A DNA stretch of 25,597 nt, taken from Nemertoderma westbladi (taxonomy: Eukaryota > Xenacoelomorpha > Nemertodermatida > Nemertodermatidae). Location: the NCBI GenBank assembly GCA_032718475.1, contig JAUCBJ010004642.1, forward strand, positions 1-25,597, read 5' to 3'. Positions 1 through 9,801 of the stretch are shown here, piece by piece. The notes below the pieces were generated by a model, which was given only the letters and a program-made list of their open reading frames with translations, did not search any database and had not been told where the DNA came from. How positions within the stretch are numbered: position 1 is the stretch's first letter; the number at the start of each line of letters is the position of its first letter. A program made the position numbers and the translations under genes.

Positions 1-1099
1 CGTGACTTGATATATATTTTATGAATATAATCTATAATTCGGCGCGACTGATTTCGTAATCTTATTTAATAAAGGACAACGTCAGTCTTTTTTTCTAACC
101 TACAATGAAATAAAGTTATTTTATATTATAAATATGAAACCTATATTATGCACTTTATCAAAACCATGTATAATAGTGTTGTGGCAGTGTCCTCAAGAAT
201 TGATTAAATTTTCCGCTGTGGGCGATGCGAAAATTGTTGGAACTCCAAAAACGGTACACCGCTTCGGTTAGAAGCACATTTATCTCAATAAGAAAATTTC
301 GATTGCCACGTCCATTTTTCTGCCATCAAAAATAGCACATCGATCAATTTATAGAGCCTAAATTTTCTAAAAATGCATCTCAGAAAAACCGAAAATAGCA
401 ATGTTAAAAACAATATTACACCAAAAATTAGAAAATGTAAAACCAACTTTAGATTTTAGTTTAGATTTTTGCACCGCTCTTAATCTTTGGTGCCCATTCT
501 TGAAGTACTGTACTTCTTCCAATAGATAACTGGAACTGCGTCCTCGGAAACCCATATACATTCCATTTACCAAAATCAAGTGAAGATTCGTGGAAAAATT
601 TGCAATTTAGCCCTTGAACATCCTTTTTACTTTGTTTGAAAATTGTCGTAAATGGTTTTAAATAATTTTTAAGTTGTATGGCTTTGAAATGTTGAACGGT
701 ATATAGTATACCCATATTGGCCAACAACTCTGAAGGTTATCGCATGCACGCAAGGTTGCAAAAATATATTGGGTTAATATTACCATTATGTATTGTATTA
801 AGTTGACACACTATAATGTAACGAACGGTAAATGTTAAAAATTTTATTTTAACAATCGAAAATATAAAAAATATGTAATATAAACAATTTAAATCTAAAG
901 GTCTAGCCGCGGTGTAATTTATCGCAAATAAAACGAATTGGAATTTATACATATTGGCGAATTCAATTTCATCACCTCAAAACTAAATATTGTTGCGCTC
1001 ATCTTCTTGAATGATGTAGGAGTTTGACGTTGCCGACAGAAAGGTTGTTTTACATTTTTCGCTTCATTTGTAAGCTAAACTGGTCTTAGGAGAGATTGT
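1..1099. other. AT-rich intergenic sequence, no gene recognised
   Basis: No recognisable protein, RNA gene or repeat family. The longest open stretch is on the minus strand at about 461-727 (88 codons, opening on a TTG with the first ATG at the fifth codon). It has protein-like composition, but I recognise no domain, and the open frame closes at a stop four codons upstream of that TTG. I do not call it a gene. Confidence 0.6.
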
Positions 1100-1114
1100 G
1101 GGGGGGGGGGGGGG
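1100..1114 (+). repeat. poly-G homopolymer run
   Basis: A run of 15 consecutive G in otherwise AT-rich DNA. It is one of four G/C homopolymers of 15-17 bases in the window. Such runs are prone to length error in assemblies, and the G strand can form quadruplex-like structures. Confidence 0.95.
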
Positions 1115-1199
1115 CTACTCATCCCCAGATTACTCTTAATAATCTAACAAGGCGAAACGAACAAACTCACGGTAATAGCGTGCTACAGAACCGAGAGTA

Positions 1200-1440
1200 A
1201 TCCCAATGAAAGAAACTCAATTTAACTTGAGTGAGCCATTTATACTGAAGCGAATTCCATTTACGGTCGACCTACTGGCCCAAACATAAAGTGCCCAACC
1301 CCTTACAGATACAGTCCTCTCCCCGGGTGTAATCCACCGCCTTTACCTCCAACCTGGGTTACTTTGGTCTCGAGGGGACCAACACTGTCCCTAACTCACT
1401 GGCCTCGCCTACGGTACCACACGCGCCTACAATAATGAGT
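1200..1440. other. Unexplained GC-rich block
   Basis: This stretch is clearly richer in G+C than its surroundings and is bounded by AT-rich DNA. It has no long ORF and no rRNA or tRNA signature that I recognise. Read on the minus strand, it leads into a TATA-like TATAAAT at about 1239-1245, which could suggest a promoter or LTR fragment, but no terminal repeats or primer-binding site were seen. It could be a fragment of a dispersed repeat. Confidence 0.4.
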
Positions 1441-2363
1441 GGACTAATTCGATTGAGACTTTTCCAAGAGTTTGAGTTTGGTTGCCTACAGTTACAGGAT
1501 ATTGGTGAGGAAAACTAAACTAAGGCGCGTGAAAAGGGTGTTTAATGCTAAGGTTACTAGCTAAACTCTTATGAAATTGGAAAATCTGAACGGATGACAT
1601 TAACTACTTCATTTGAAATGAATTATAAAAAATATAAATCTACTACAATGCATGGTAAAACCGCACATGTGGCGAGTCAGCGAACTGTTATTAATTAATA
1701 TTAAACTACAGTCGTTTTCCAACGGGGCGTGTGGGGGTGTGTGAGATAGAAGCCTTGCATAACTGTGGGATCGGAAGTCAATATAACTAGCCAGTAGCCA
1801 TAAAGCCATAGTACAGTATAATGGTAATCTTTAGATGGCCGCTTACTGTTATACAGAACTAAGGCCCCACATGTAATATTGTACATATTATTATGACTTT
1901 ATCGGCTGTATAACTTTGGTATACCTTTACTATAAACGCTGCAAGGAAGTGTGAAACTATCCTGCCTAGAATAGTCAACTATACTCGTCTCAATTACAAG
2001 CATCGTTGCGCTCGGCCTGTTTTGTTTGAAAATATTCTTCCAAAACTTAGACTGACAACCTTTATAACTATACAAAGACTCGAAACTGTGCGAGTAAAGG
2101 CTGATTAGCCTATAATACTAGACAGGTTCGTAATAAGATATTTTTTTAAATCTTTTCTTTAAATAATTTTATCTAAAAAAAAATCCAGTATAAATGAAAA
2201 TACGAAAACAAAAAGAAACAGGTTTGAAAAATAATTAAATCGCAATTTTGCAAAATGATATTCCCATTTAACCGCATTAGCGTGCTGTGAAAAGTACAGA
2301 CAGTTACAAGCAGTTACGCATTCCCGTATTAAAATGTTTTTGGATAAAACAAGATATTATATT
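1441..2363. other. AT-rich intergenic sequence, nothing recognised
   Basis: Only short ORFs with stop-rich, AT-biased composition are present. No repeat structure or RNA gene was seen. The region lies downstream of the ILF2 gene, beyond its likely polyadenylation site. Confidence 0.6.
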
Positions 2364-2369
2364 TTTATT
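2364..2369 (-). terminator. Candidate polyadenylation signal of ILF2
   Basis: AATAAA on the minus strand (TTTATT on plus), about 280 bases past the ILF2 stop codon. Between the stop and this signal lies an inverted repeat (2435-2446 with 2473-2485, core AGGCTACC/GGTAGCCT) that could fold as a hairpin in the 3' UTR. There is no long oligo-A tract here, so nothing marks the gene as a recent retrocopy. Confidence 0.5.
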
Positions 2370-2650
2370 AAATCCGTTGACGAATAACATAAAGACACGT
2401 ATAAGATAACTTACTACTAAACTGCAACATATTGAGGCTACCGTTTGATTGATATAAAAGGAATAAACACTGAAAATGGTAGCCTATTATTCCCGTTTTA
2501 AAAGATCAGTCAGACGACAAAGATTCCCTTAACAGTTTTGTAATAATCAAGAAGTTTTAGGGATTTGAACGACGGCTCACAAAATGAGTCAGGTCCCACC
2601 ATATTTAACTTATCTGCACTCAGTTAATTAATCCGCGAAATCATAACTTC

Positions 2651-3796
2651 TCAATGAGCCATTAATTCAGTGCCCAACTCTTCCACCGATGGCTCGTAGG
2701 CCTGATCCGATGGGGTGACAACGACCCCCTCCCAGATACTCATATCTTTATCAACATTACTCGCTCCCACCAACCCGAGCACATGCGGGTCCCCGCCGTG
2801 CGTCAGCACCCGCAGAAGCGTCTGCGCCGTGTAGCAGACGAGATCCTGCTCCTCCAGACTGAGATCCTGGTGGACACGCTTCTGGCCGTATTCGCAGGGA
2901 TCCACGATCCCAAGCGATCCGGGAAGGAAAATTCCCGAGGAGAGTAGTTGTAGAACCCGTCTGTAGGCCGCGTTTATAGGGAGTGGATCCCCTGAGGGTG
3001 TGTTCATTACCGAGTAGTGAGCGAGTAGATCCAACATCCAAACGTGGATCGGCTGCAAACCCGAGAACCGACGCTGTAAATCCTTTAACAGACGCACGAG
3101 AACCTTGATCGCGGAGTGGCTGGCGTACTCCTCGAACCATTTAGTGTGTCGAACCATCGCCAAGTTCATCTGGAGCCCTTTAAACGGGAGATGTAACTCC
3201 GGATCGAGTTGACGTAGATTGGGTGGGATTGTTGCTATGAGCAACCGGACACACGCCGACGGAGACTTTACCAGAACGCCATCCTCTCCCGGAATAAGTG
3301 TGAGAACCTCTTTATTGTCCGCATCCTTCATGTTCTCTACGATTTTCTGTCCGAGACTCGCGACCGCCTGTATCGTAGGTAAACTCTTTAGTATAACGAC
3401 TAAATCCGCAGTGTTACTCCCTGCCATCATCGTACCTTTCTTAAACGAACCAACCTGCTTCACCTCATCGATAGTAACCTCAAACTTATCGGGTGGAGCC
3501 ACTATCAACGCCTCCACGGCGCTCTGTACCTTGGCTACCAGGTTCAGCACAGACGTCTGTTCCTCGGGGGTTGGGGTTAAGTCCTGGGATCGTTTAACTA
3601 GCGCCTGCTGGAAGGCCGATTCGTTGGGGGGCTCCCCGACTCGTGTGAAGTGGGACTCTTGCACCTGGACCATGTCGAAGGGTTGATGGACCACTAGCGG
3701 TTTCGGGGGTTTGTGTTGGAAGTTGGGGCCCGCACCCCCGCGGTTCCCACGCCCGCGGTGGTTACTATGGAAAATACCTCGACCACGTCCGCCCAT
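2651..3796 (-). CDS. ILF2: ILF2 / NF45 homologue (DZF-domain protein)
   Basis: A 381-residue protein, close to the usual vertebrate length of about 390. Residues 1-25 are an RGG-type Gly/Arg-rich tail (MGGRGRG, HRGRGNRGG). The DZF domain (a nucleotidyltransferase-like fold) covers about 38-370. Visible family motifs are GSFKKGTM at 116-123, ADLVVILK at 130-137, IPPNLRQLDPELHL at 190-203, VLVRLLKDL at 232-240, NAAYRRVLQLL at 275-285, LPGSLGIVDPCE at 291-302 and VCYTAQTLLRVLTHGG at 320-335. NF45 is a catalytically inactive NTase-fold protein that pairs with NF90/NF110 (ILF3) through the DZF domain and acts in nuclear RNA binding and transcription. The acidic C-terminal tail of vertebrate ILF2 is essentially absent here. 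The start is the ATG at 3796, immediately before the expected RGG tail. The gene is intronless in the window and is more GC-rich than its flanks. It is transcribed away from the lebercilin gene, 707 bases between start codons. Confidence 0.96.
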   Translation of the reverse strand: MGGRGRGIFHSNHRGRGNRGGAGPNFQHKPPKPLVVHQPFDMVQVQESHFTRVGEPPNESAFQQALVKRSQDLTPTPEEQTSVLNLVAKVQSAVEALIVAPPDKFEVTIDEVKQVGSFKKGTMMAGSNTADLVVILKSLPTIQAVASLGQKIVENMKDADNKEVLTLIPGEDGVLVKSPSACVRLLIATIPPNLRQLDPELHLPFKGLQMNLAMVRHTKWFEEYASHSAIKVLVRLLKDLQRRFSGLQPIHVWMLDLLAHYSVMNTPSGDPLPINAAYRRVLQLLSSGIFLPGSLGIVDPCEYGQKRVHQDLSLEEQDLVCYTAQTLLRVLTHGGDPHVLGLVGASNVDKDMSIWEGVVVTPSDQAYEPSVEELGTELMAH

Positions 3797-4503
3797 ACCG
3801 ACCGCGTATCTTTATCTGTTTATGTTCCGAACAGCCGAAAACAGGAATATGGAATATAAGTAGACTGGGCAGCTATGACTGTAGGAGAGGATAGGCTACC
3901 TACCGAAACTATATACCGGTAGGCCTATACCAGTATACTGCAGTACTGAATACTGATATAGGGTATAGTACTGTCAGACTGTCACTGTAGTATCAAAAAG
4001 TTAAATTGCAACCAGTAAACCTAAAAATGTAAAATCATCTACAGATCTACCGACATGTAGCAAGTCTACTGACTACTAACAGTTTGCTGTTGATACCACC
4101 ATGATATTCCTTCTTTTATTGTATGTATGATACATTTTTATATATGAAAAGCTCTGTATGATTGACTCATACATCGTCAACAATTTAAAGAATTCTTCAT
4201 TTTGAATTTCCCACACGTTTATTTGTAGAACGGAGTACGAATATCAGTAGTGTATCGGAGTATGTAATTAGTGTGTCTTACTTGGGGACAGGACAAGTTC
4301 ACTATGTTTCGCATTGTTGCCTAGTAACAATGTTGGCAAGATATTTCAATACATAGCTAATATAAAATTAGAGAGTAATAGAGTTACGAAATTTTATAAT
4401 CACCATAAATACATTCTAAATTAATTACCATTTATTACTTTGAAAAAATGTAATATAATTGTTTCAAATATTTATAAGAATTAATTTCGATTATCAAAAC
4501 CAG
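3797..4503. promoter_or_regulatory. Divergent intergenic region between ILF2 and LCA5 (candidate bidirectional promoter)
   Basis: ILF2 reads leftward from 3796 and LCA5 rightward from 4504, so this 707-bp spacer must hold both 5' ends unless far-upstream exons exist. At about 3895-3990 there is a cluster of short palindromes (ACCGGT, AGGCCT, CAGTACTG, AGTATACT-type words) like those upstream of BICRA. No convincing TATA box or initiator could be fixed. Shared promoter use is inferred from geometry only. Confidence 0.5.
4448..4453 (+). promoter_or_regulatory. Minimal start-stop upstream ORF (ATG-TAA) before LCA5
   Basis: An ATG directly followed by TAA lies 50 bases ahead of the lebercilin start codon, in the context AAAAAATGTAA. 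If it is inside the transcript it is a minimal uORF, a type known to stall ribosomes and lower downstream initiation. Whether the mRNA includes it is not known. Confidence 0.35.
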
Positions 4504-6435
4504 ATGATGCCGACTAGAAACACCATCAATGCCAAACCTAATCAATTTTACGAGGTTGAAGTTCCTCAACATATAAAACTACATCGTGAAACTCAACGAA
4601 ATCAAACACAAACCAACGGGACGACCGTTCAAATCCAACAGCGCAGGGCCAATAAACCCACAGCATCTAAACATTACACCGCAAAGGGAAAACCGCAATC
4701 CACAATCACAAACGGTACGCGACCGCGTCTTCCGATTGCAAAAAAAGAAGTTATTGCTGATGACGATAATTATAGCGCCGATGGTTTTGAAACAGATGAA
4801 GATGAAGTTTACGAGAATCATGAGGAGTTTGCAAAGGGAGATCATGTAATGCCAAATAAACCGTTTATATACGGGGAGCACCAACATTTAGTCCATAAAA
4901 AAACTACGAGTAAGAGACAGACTGGGACACACAAGCCGCCAACGAGTGTATTACGGACGCCAACCAACGATGGTAACAGTTTCCAAACGTTACCAATAAA
5001 TGACAGAAAAGTGAAAAAATTAGAAGATAAACTAACGGAATTCGCATCGACTATAGAACTACTTCAAGAGGAGAATAAATTGCTCAAACGGGTGCAACGA
5101 AGATATGAACGCGCATTGGATAAGTACGAAGGTGAAGACGGTGATGTTGCTAGAGAATTTAGGGACCACGCTACAGAGGTAAAAGTGTTAAAAAACCGCG
5201 TAAAGATGTATAAGTCGAGAGATGAGGAAACATCGCGTAAGTACATGGAGCAAAATCACGAAATTATACGTCTCAAGGATAAGATCATGAAGTTGAAGAC
5301 TCTTGTTGATAAACATAACTTGGAAGAGCGTGAGACACTGGAATATAATCTCAGTGGACTTGAAAATGAGTTGGAGGTTAAAGATAAGCAAATATTGGAT
5401 CTGGAGAAGAAGCTAATTCTTTCGCAGAAAAATTATTTAAGTGAGTGCAGCGGCGTGAGGGGAAAATTACGCCGAGCCGAGACGGAATGTGATCGTTTAT
5501 CAACAGATTTAAGAGAGGCTAAATTCCATATCACTGAAAAAGAGAAGGAACTGAGTTTGAAGAATATTTACTCGCAGAGAATCTACAAACATCCGGTCGG
5601 TTCTGGTTCCGTCCGTGGTGCAACGAATTCTGCAGAAAGTTTATCAGGTCGACAAAGAAATACAACGGTTATTGACAAGTCGACAATGACGTCGGAAGAT
5701 ATAGAATCGGATAGACAAAATGAAGACGCGTCGGAAAATCGACATAACAATGTCTTTGAAACTTCCACGGAATTAAACACAGATATTATAGGTCACGGAT
5801 CAGCTCATGATGGTAGTGATGATAGCGACAACATCGATGTCACCGAGAAATCTCATGAAATAGTGGATGAAAATCAGACGCCGAGTCCACAGCAAACTAC
5901 TAATATAGAAAGTACAATAGATAGACAAGATAGAAGCAGCGAGATTGGAGTAGATTCTAATTACTTACAGACACCCCACGACGATAATCCAGAACATGAT
6001 GAGTTGGAATACCCATCAACATTGAATGTTATAAACAACACCGATGGTCCAGAAAGAGTCAACATTCAAGACGAAAATACAAGCATGAATAAATCATTGG
6101 AACAACAGGAGCAACTTGACAATCATGTTGATGATAAAGATGAACAGAAGACCAAAGATGAAACAAGGTCTAATGACAAAGCAGGCGCCAAGGAAACACA
6201 AACTGATTTAAATAGTTTTGTTGTAAAAGATGTTAATTCGCAACAAAATGGGATACCTGTAAAAGGTGCAACAAGAGATAGTGGTGGTGCAAAAGCAAAC
6301 ATTTCTAAAAGAAATAATAAGCAAGAAGACGCAGGGGAATATAAACCATCTTATAATAAACCAATTAGAATGGCAAACTTAGGACCTCCTCTGCGAAAAC
6401 AGTATCAAAAAGTAAAAAGCCCTAAAGTATCATAA
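4504..6435 (+). CDS. LCA5: Lebercilin (LCA5/LCA5L) family ciliary coiled-coil protein
   Basis: A 643-residue protein. The open frame extends upstream to 4459, but that codon is TTG; the first in-frame ATGs are the pair at 4504 and 4507. Residues 85-110 are acidic (DDDNYSADGFETDEDE). Residues 168-363 match the lebercilin coiled coil: KLEDKLTEFASTIELLQEEN, then NKLLKRVQRRYERALDKYE, ending in the family signature KEKELSLKNIYSQR at about 346-359 (the human counterpart reads KERELDIKNIYSNR). The remainder is low-complexity, acidic and Asn/Gln-rich, with KETQT at 563-567 (the LC8 dynein light chain motif) and a basic C-terminus. Lebercilin sits at the ciliary axoneme and basal body and associates with intraflagellar transport; human LCA5 loss causes Leber congenital amaurosis. 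I cannot tell LCA5 from LCA5L, and this may predate that duplication. The gene is intronless here and its codons are AT-richer than in ILF2 and BICRA. Confidence 0.9.
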   Translation: MMPTRNTINAKPNQFYEVEVPQHIKLHRETQRNQTQTNGTTVQIQQRRANKPTASKHYTAKGKPQSTITNGTRPRLPIAKKEVIADDDNYSADGFETDEDEVYENHEEFAKGDHVMPNKPFIYGEHQHLVHKKTTSKRQTGTHKPPTSVLRTPTNDGNSFQTLPINDRKVKKLEDKLTEFASTIELLQEENKLLKRVQRRYERALDKYEGEDGDVAREFRDHATEVKVLKNRVKMYKSRDEETSRKYMEQNHEIIRLKDKIMKLKTLVDKHNLEERETLEYNLSGLENELEVKDKQILDLEKKLILSQKNYLSECSGVRGKLRRAETECDRLSTDLREAKFHITEKEKELSLKNIYSQRIYKHPVGSGSVRGATNSAESLSGRQRNTTVIDKSTMTSEDIESDRQNEDASENRHNNVFETSTELNTDIIGHGSAHDGSDDSDNIDVTEKSHEIVDENQTPSPQQTTNIESTIDRQDRSSEIGVDSNYLQTPHDDNPEHDELEYPSTLNVINNTDGPERVNIQDENTSMNKSLEQQEQLDNHVDDKDEQKTKDETRSNDKAGAKETQTDLNSFVVKDVNSQQNGIPVKGATRDSGGAKANISKRNNKQEDAGEYKPSYNKPIRMANLGPPLRKQYQKVKSPKVS

Positions 6436-6857
6436 TATCTTTGTGTCAACATACGAAATGTAATGGCGATTATTAATAACAAGTAGCAATTTTTTAAAGC
6501 TTTTATCATTTGATATAGGTATGCCCAGCAAAATGGTATATTTTCGTCGTTTGGTATTTCCAGTTTGGTCTCATAATTGCTTGTACGCAAGCCACTGGTA
6601 ATGGTAATTGCTAGTTTGTTTATAATGAATGTACGAAAAGTGTTTGAAAACTACAAGAAAAGTCAATTGCTAGTTGTTATTAAAGGCCGAAATTATAGCG
6701 AAAATGTTGTTTAACTTACTGTTTATAAAATAATCTGGTATCTACTGTAGTAATCAACGACAGTTGTTTATGTTTAATGTGTGAGTTAATATTTTGATAG
6801 TACGGTTTTTTTACTTTTTAATTTACTAGTTGGCGTAAATTATTTAATTTAATCCCT

Positions 6858-6863
6858 AATAAA
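6858..6863 (+). terminator. Candidate polyadenylation signal of LCA5
   Basis: AATAAA about 420 bases downstream of the lebercilin stop codon, followed by T-rich and AT-rich sequence. It is the best-placed canonical signal, although the AT richness makes chance hexamers likely. Confidence 0.45.
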
Positions 6864-7359
6864 GTTAATTACCCTGGTTAAATAATTAATTTATAAATAT
6901 TTTAAATATTATTGTGATATTATATGTATATTTTGTGTTTGAATGTGTTTATTGGGTGATGTCATAGTGTCAGCCTGCCGGCATTGCCCTACAGTAGTGC
7001 AATCCTCGAAACAATGTGACCACAATCACTCGCTCAGCCATACTGTACATATTCCAGACCGCCTATGTTCCCAAGTCTAAGGTCCCTGAGCAGCGCAGCA
7101 GGCTAAGTTATGTTATATAATACCGCACTACTGTATGTATGTATACCTTACATCCATCCCCATGAATGAAAACAACTACAGAATACCAATTGAGTCAGTA
7201 TATTAACTGTAGCGAAAGTACGAAAGTCGTGAATCCTTCTTAGTATTTTGAACATGCGTGGACTTACCACAAGGTTGAATAATTTAAAGAAATATAATAT
7301 GCGTCGGGATTCCTCTATACCTTAGACTTCTGGTGGAAACACCAATAGATACCACTATG
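6864..7359. other. Intergenic, nothing recognised
   Basis: Mixed-composition DNA between the LCA5 3' end and the SINE/LINE block. There is a short patch of moderate GC at about 6970-7100. No ORF, RNA gene or clear repeat was found. Confidence 0.6.
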
Positions 7360-7445
7360 TACCTGGGCGTATAGCGGTTCAATCCATTGCATTGAATTCA
7401 CATATCTCCTAGGGTCGCGGGTTCGATCCCAGCATGGAGGTCGCC
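7360..7445 (+). repeat. tRNA-like SINE head (degenerate)
   Basis: A good RNA polymerase III B box, GGTTCGATCCC, lies at 7420-7430. About 45 bases upstream, TAGCGGTTCAATCC resembles a decayed A box. The spacing is tRNA-like, but acceptor and anticodon stems do not close, so this is a tRNA-derived SINE or tRNA pseudogene rather than a tRNA gene. It abuts the 3' side of the LINE fragment, which reads in the opposite direction. Confidence 0.5.
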
Positions 7446-7469
7446 GTTAGGGGAGTTTTCATCTGGAAA

Positions 7470-8645
7470 GGAATGCTTTAAAGGGACTAGCCACTAGCCA
7501 GTGCACATCTCTGGCTTGTATCCTTAAAAGGCAGAGCGTAGCTAAATGGGTACTAGTTTCTGGTGAGTATACATAGCTCTGTATGCAGTGGAGGATTTGT
7601 GCGCAATCGCTGGAGGGAGTCTGTTGTTGAGAGTATGGTTTGAGATGTGTACATTGTACATGACAAAATGAATCCGGCGCAGCATTCTTGTGAAAGTGCC
7701 ATCCAGAGATTTGGTATCTTCTGCAGTTAGGGCCGAGCATGGACTCCCATATAAGAGTACTTGTACTACTGCTGTCAGAAATAATCGAACCTTAAGGTTC
7801 CGTTTTATTATATGAGACTTCCAAATCCTGGATAGACTATTCAATGCTGCCCAGCCCATGCTTTGCCCTTGCGTATCCGAAGGTCTTCATCTGACTTCCG
7901 GAACCATGATCCCAACACCCACATGCTCAAGCAAGCCATCCCTAGAGATTATTCCCTTACGGTCAGGCATTTCTGGAGGGCTGTCAAGGTTCACTGTCAT
8001 AATTTTGCTCTTCTTGGAGTTTACAAAAAGACCAACACAAGAAACCACCTGCTACAATGAGCAGAGAAGCCTTTGGGCTACCTCTAGTGATTCTGACAGT
8101 ACCCCTATATCATCAGCAAAGTCTCAGGAAGGTACTTTGCTGGATTTCTCCACTTCTTGTGGGTGTTACCATCACCCCATCTAAAGTCTAAGGACATGTG
8201 TAGAACATAATAAACCACTTCGAAAAAGAATGGTGCCAGTTTGTCAAATGGTGCCAGAGTGTCACCCTGTAGGATTCCGCACAAGACTTCGAATGGATCT
8301 GTGTCACTATCATCCGTTGACACAAATGTGGTGGAACCATCATAGAGTCGGATAGCTGTAATAAATTCCTCAAGAATCCCACATGCTGGAAGTATGCTAA
8401 ACATACTTGGTCGGGAGAATGAGTCGAAGGCCTTTAACAAGTCAACAAAGATAATAAATAGCCAGATGTCTGTTTTTTGTTGATAACTCTTCGAATATCC
8501 TTCTAAGTGCCAGAATTAGGCTCAATGGTCACACGACCTTTATTACGGAATCCAGTTTGGTTCTCACGTAACAGTCTTTCAACAGGATTCCTCATGCGAT
8601 TTAATATAATTTTGCAGCATTACTTTGTAGCAATCGAGATAAACA
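7470..8645 (-). pseudogene. Broken non-LTR retrotransposon (LINE) reverse transcriptase
   Basis: Read on the minus strand, the conserved blocks of a LINE reverse transcriptase appear in order but in shifting frames. About 8605-8540 encodes NRMRNPVERLLRENQTGFR (finger region). About 8440-8420 has KAFDS. 8272-8246 has LQGDTLAPF. 8120-8109 has the catalytic box FADD, preceded by D and followed by I. About 8020-7995 has VNSKKSKIM. About 7860-7815 has the thumb/connection-like WAALNSLSRIWKS. Frames change between KAFDS and FADD. In-frame stops lie near 8047 (TAG) and 7890 (TGA), and a small duplication repeats the LAPF segment at about 8229-8265. The endonuclease domain is missing. This is a dead, 5'-truncated copy. 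The exact clade (CR1/RTE-like or other) cannot be fixed by eye. Confidence 0.85.
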
Positions 8646-9074
8646 AGATTCACAAAAAGATCCATAATGTGGACTTGCTTTTAAAGTCACTCGGGAAAAT
8701 TAAGAATGAATGCTGATCCACTCCATCAGTAGCTGCTTGTACAGTAGATCGTGGTAGAGACATATTATGGCAAGGTTTCCTTTTAAGAGTAGGAATATGT
8801 TCATCACCATCCATTTCCATCAAGTCATCATAATAATAAAATTGGCACATGCTAGTGACAGTGAAAATCATTCTCAAAGTGAAAGAAACAGTGGCACGTT
8901 ATTCTATCCAGAACAATAAACGAATCTCAATGGAACAGATTTAAGTTTAATTTTTGAGAATAATCAGATAATTTTAATTGATGCTTTTTATTATCGACTT
9001 TCGTGAACCATTCGACTTGAAACAATGTAAATATATTTTCTTTTTGTCGTAAAATTGTTTAATCTCTGCAATAA
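8646..9074. other. Intergenic, nothing recognised
   Basis: AT-rich sequence following the LINE fragment. It may contain more decayed LINE sequence just beyond 8645, but no recognisable reverse transcriptase or endonuclease motif continues. Confidence 0.5.
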
Positions 9075-9350
9075 TCTAATATATATAAATCTGCTCAGTT
9101 TGTATGTAAATTTGTATGTAAATTTGTATGTATGTATGTATGTCCATCGATACACGTCGTCAGATTTCGCTCTCACTACTTGCTTTGTGGCTCATTCGAT
9201 GCGTATTAACACGATGCAGACAGCTGTCACTGTCTCCGGGATTAATTTTATACGTTTGTTTGCGTGAATACGTATTTTGTGTTCGTTCGGGCGAAATTTA
9301 TCGAATTATTTCGGTTCTTCTATCGGTAATTAATGATTTAGAGGGGTAAC
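9075..9350 (+). mobile_element. Possible Helitron 5' end or other repeat, with GTAT microsatellite
   Basis: The sequence TCTAATATATATAAA at 9075, preceded by A, resembles Helitron 5' termini (TC start, AT-rich lead). It is similar to the start of the better-defined element at 9802. It is followed at 9099-9143 by a TGTATGTAAATT/TGTATG microsatellite and then by GC-balanced DNA to about 9350. No matching 3' hairpin with a CTRR end was found nearby, so this could be a truncated or nested copy. Confidence 0.35.
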
Positions 9351-9801
9351 ATTTATCCCACCTGGTATAATATTAACATGGGTAGATTCGCCGTGTCACA
9401 TTCTCACAAAGTTTTTATTTTATTCGAGTGTTTAATATAAATATGTATGATTATTTATTGATTAAAAATCAAATAGTGTATAAATATGTCATATTCGCCA
9501 AGCACGATCGAATTGGCCTATTGTTAGTGAATAGGGAAGGATTTTTATCTATATCATAGCAACGTTAAGGTAATTATTGAACTCGCAGCTAGCTGGCTGG
9601 GCACAGATAAGGAGCAAGCCAGGCTGGAGTGTTGATTGGGGTGGGTTGTCTGTTGGGAACTGTCCAAGAGTAATTCTGCTTTCTCCATCAATGGCTGCAT
9701 GGAAGGAGAGGTTTATAACATTTTAGCTATTTTATTGTTTTACTGTAGTAAATTGATTATTTCTGTAGGCCTTCTTACTGTATTATTATTATTTTATCTA
9801 A
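9351..9801. other. Intergenic, nothing recognised
   Basis: AT-rich DNA with a short GC-balanced patch at about 9585-9710. No ORF, RNA gene or repeat boundary was seen. Confidence 0.5.

Noticed and set aside
461-727. Minus-strand 88-codon ORF as a possible exon
   Set aside because: It has protein-like composition but no recognised domain, and an upstream stop closes the frame four codons before its TTG start. Support is too weak to call a gene.
2757-3686. Long alternative-frame ORFs overlapping ILF2 on both strands
   Set aside because: They arise from the GC-rich ILF2 coding sequence. None shows a recognisable domain, and the ILF2 frame explains the whole interval.
2651-3796. ILF2 as a recent processed retrocopy
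   Set aside because: No adjacent poly-A tract or direct repeats were seen, the reading frame is intact, and two neighbouring genes are equally intronless. A lineage-level explanation is at least as likely.
4459-4503. Upstream extension of the lebercilin frame by 15 residues
   Set aside because: The extension opens on TTG, not ATG, and shows no similarity to the family. The ATG pair at 4504/4507 is the sensible start.
7420-7430. Functional tRNA gene at the GGTTCGATCCC B box
   Set aside because: Acceptor and anticodon stems do not form and the A box is degenerate. A SINE head or pseudogene fits better.
9055-9349. Overlapping plus-strand ORFs around the GTAT microsatellite
   Set aside because: They read through simple repeats (LYVNLYVN, YVCMYV) and have no recognisable domain.
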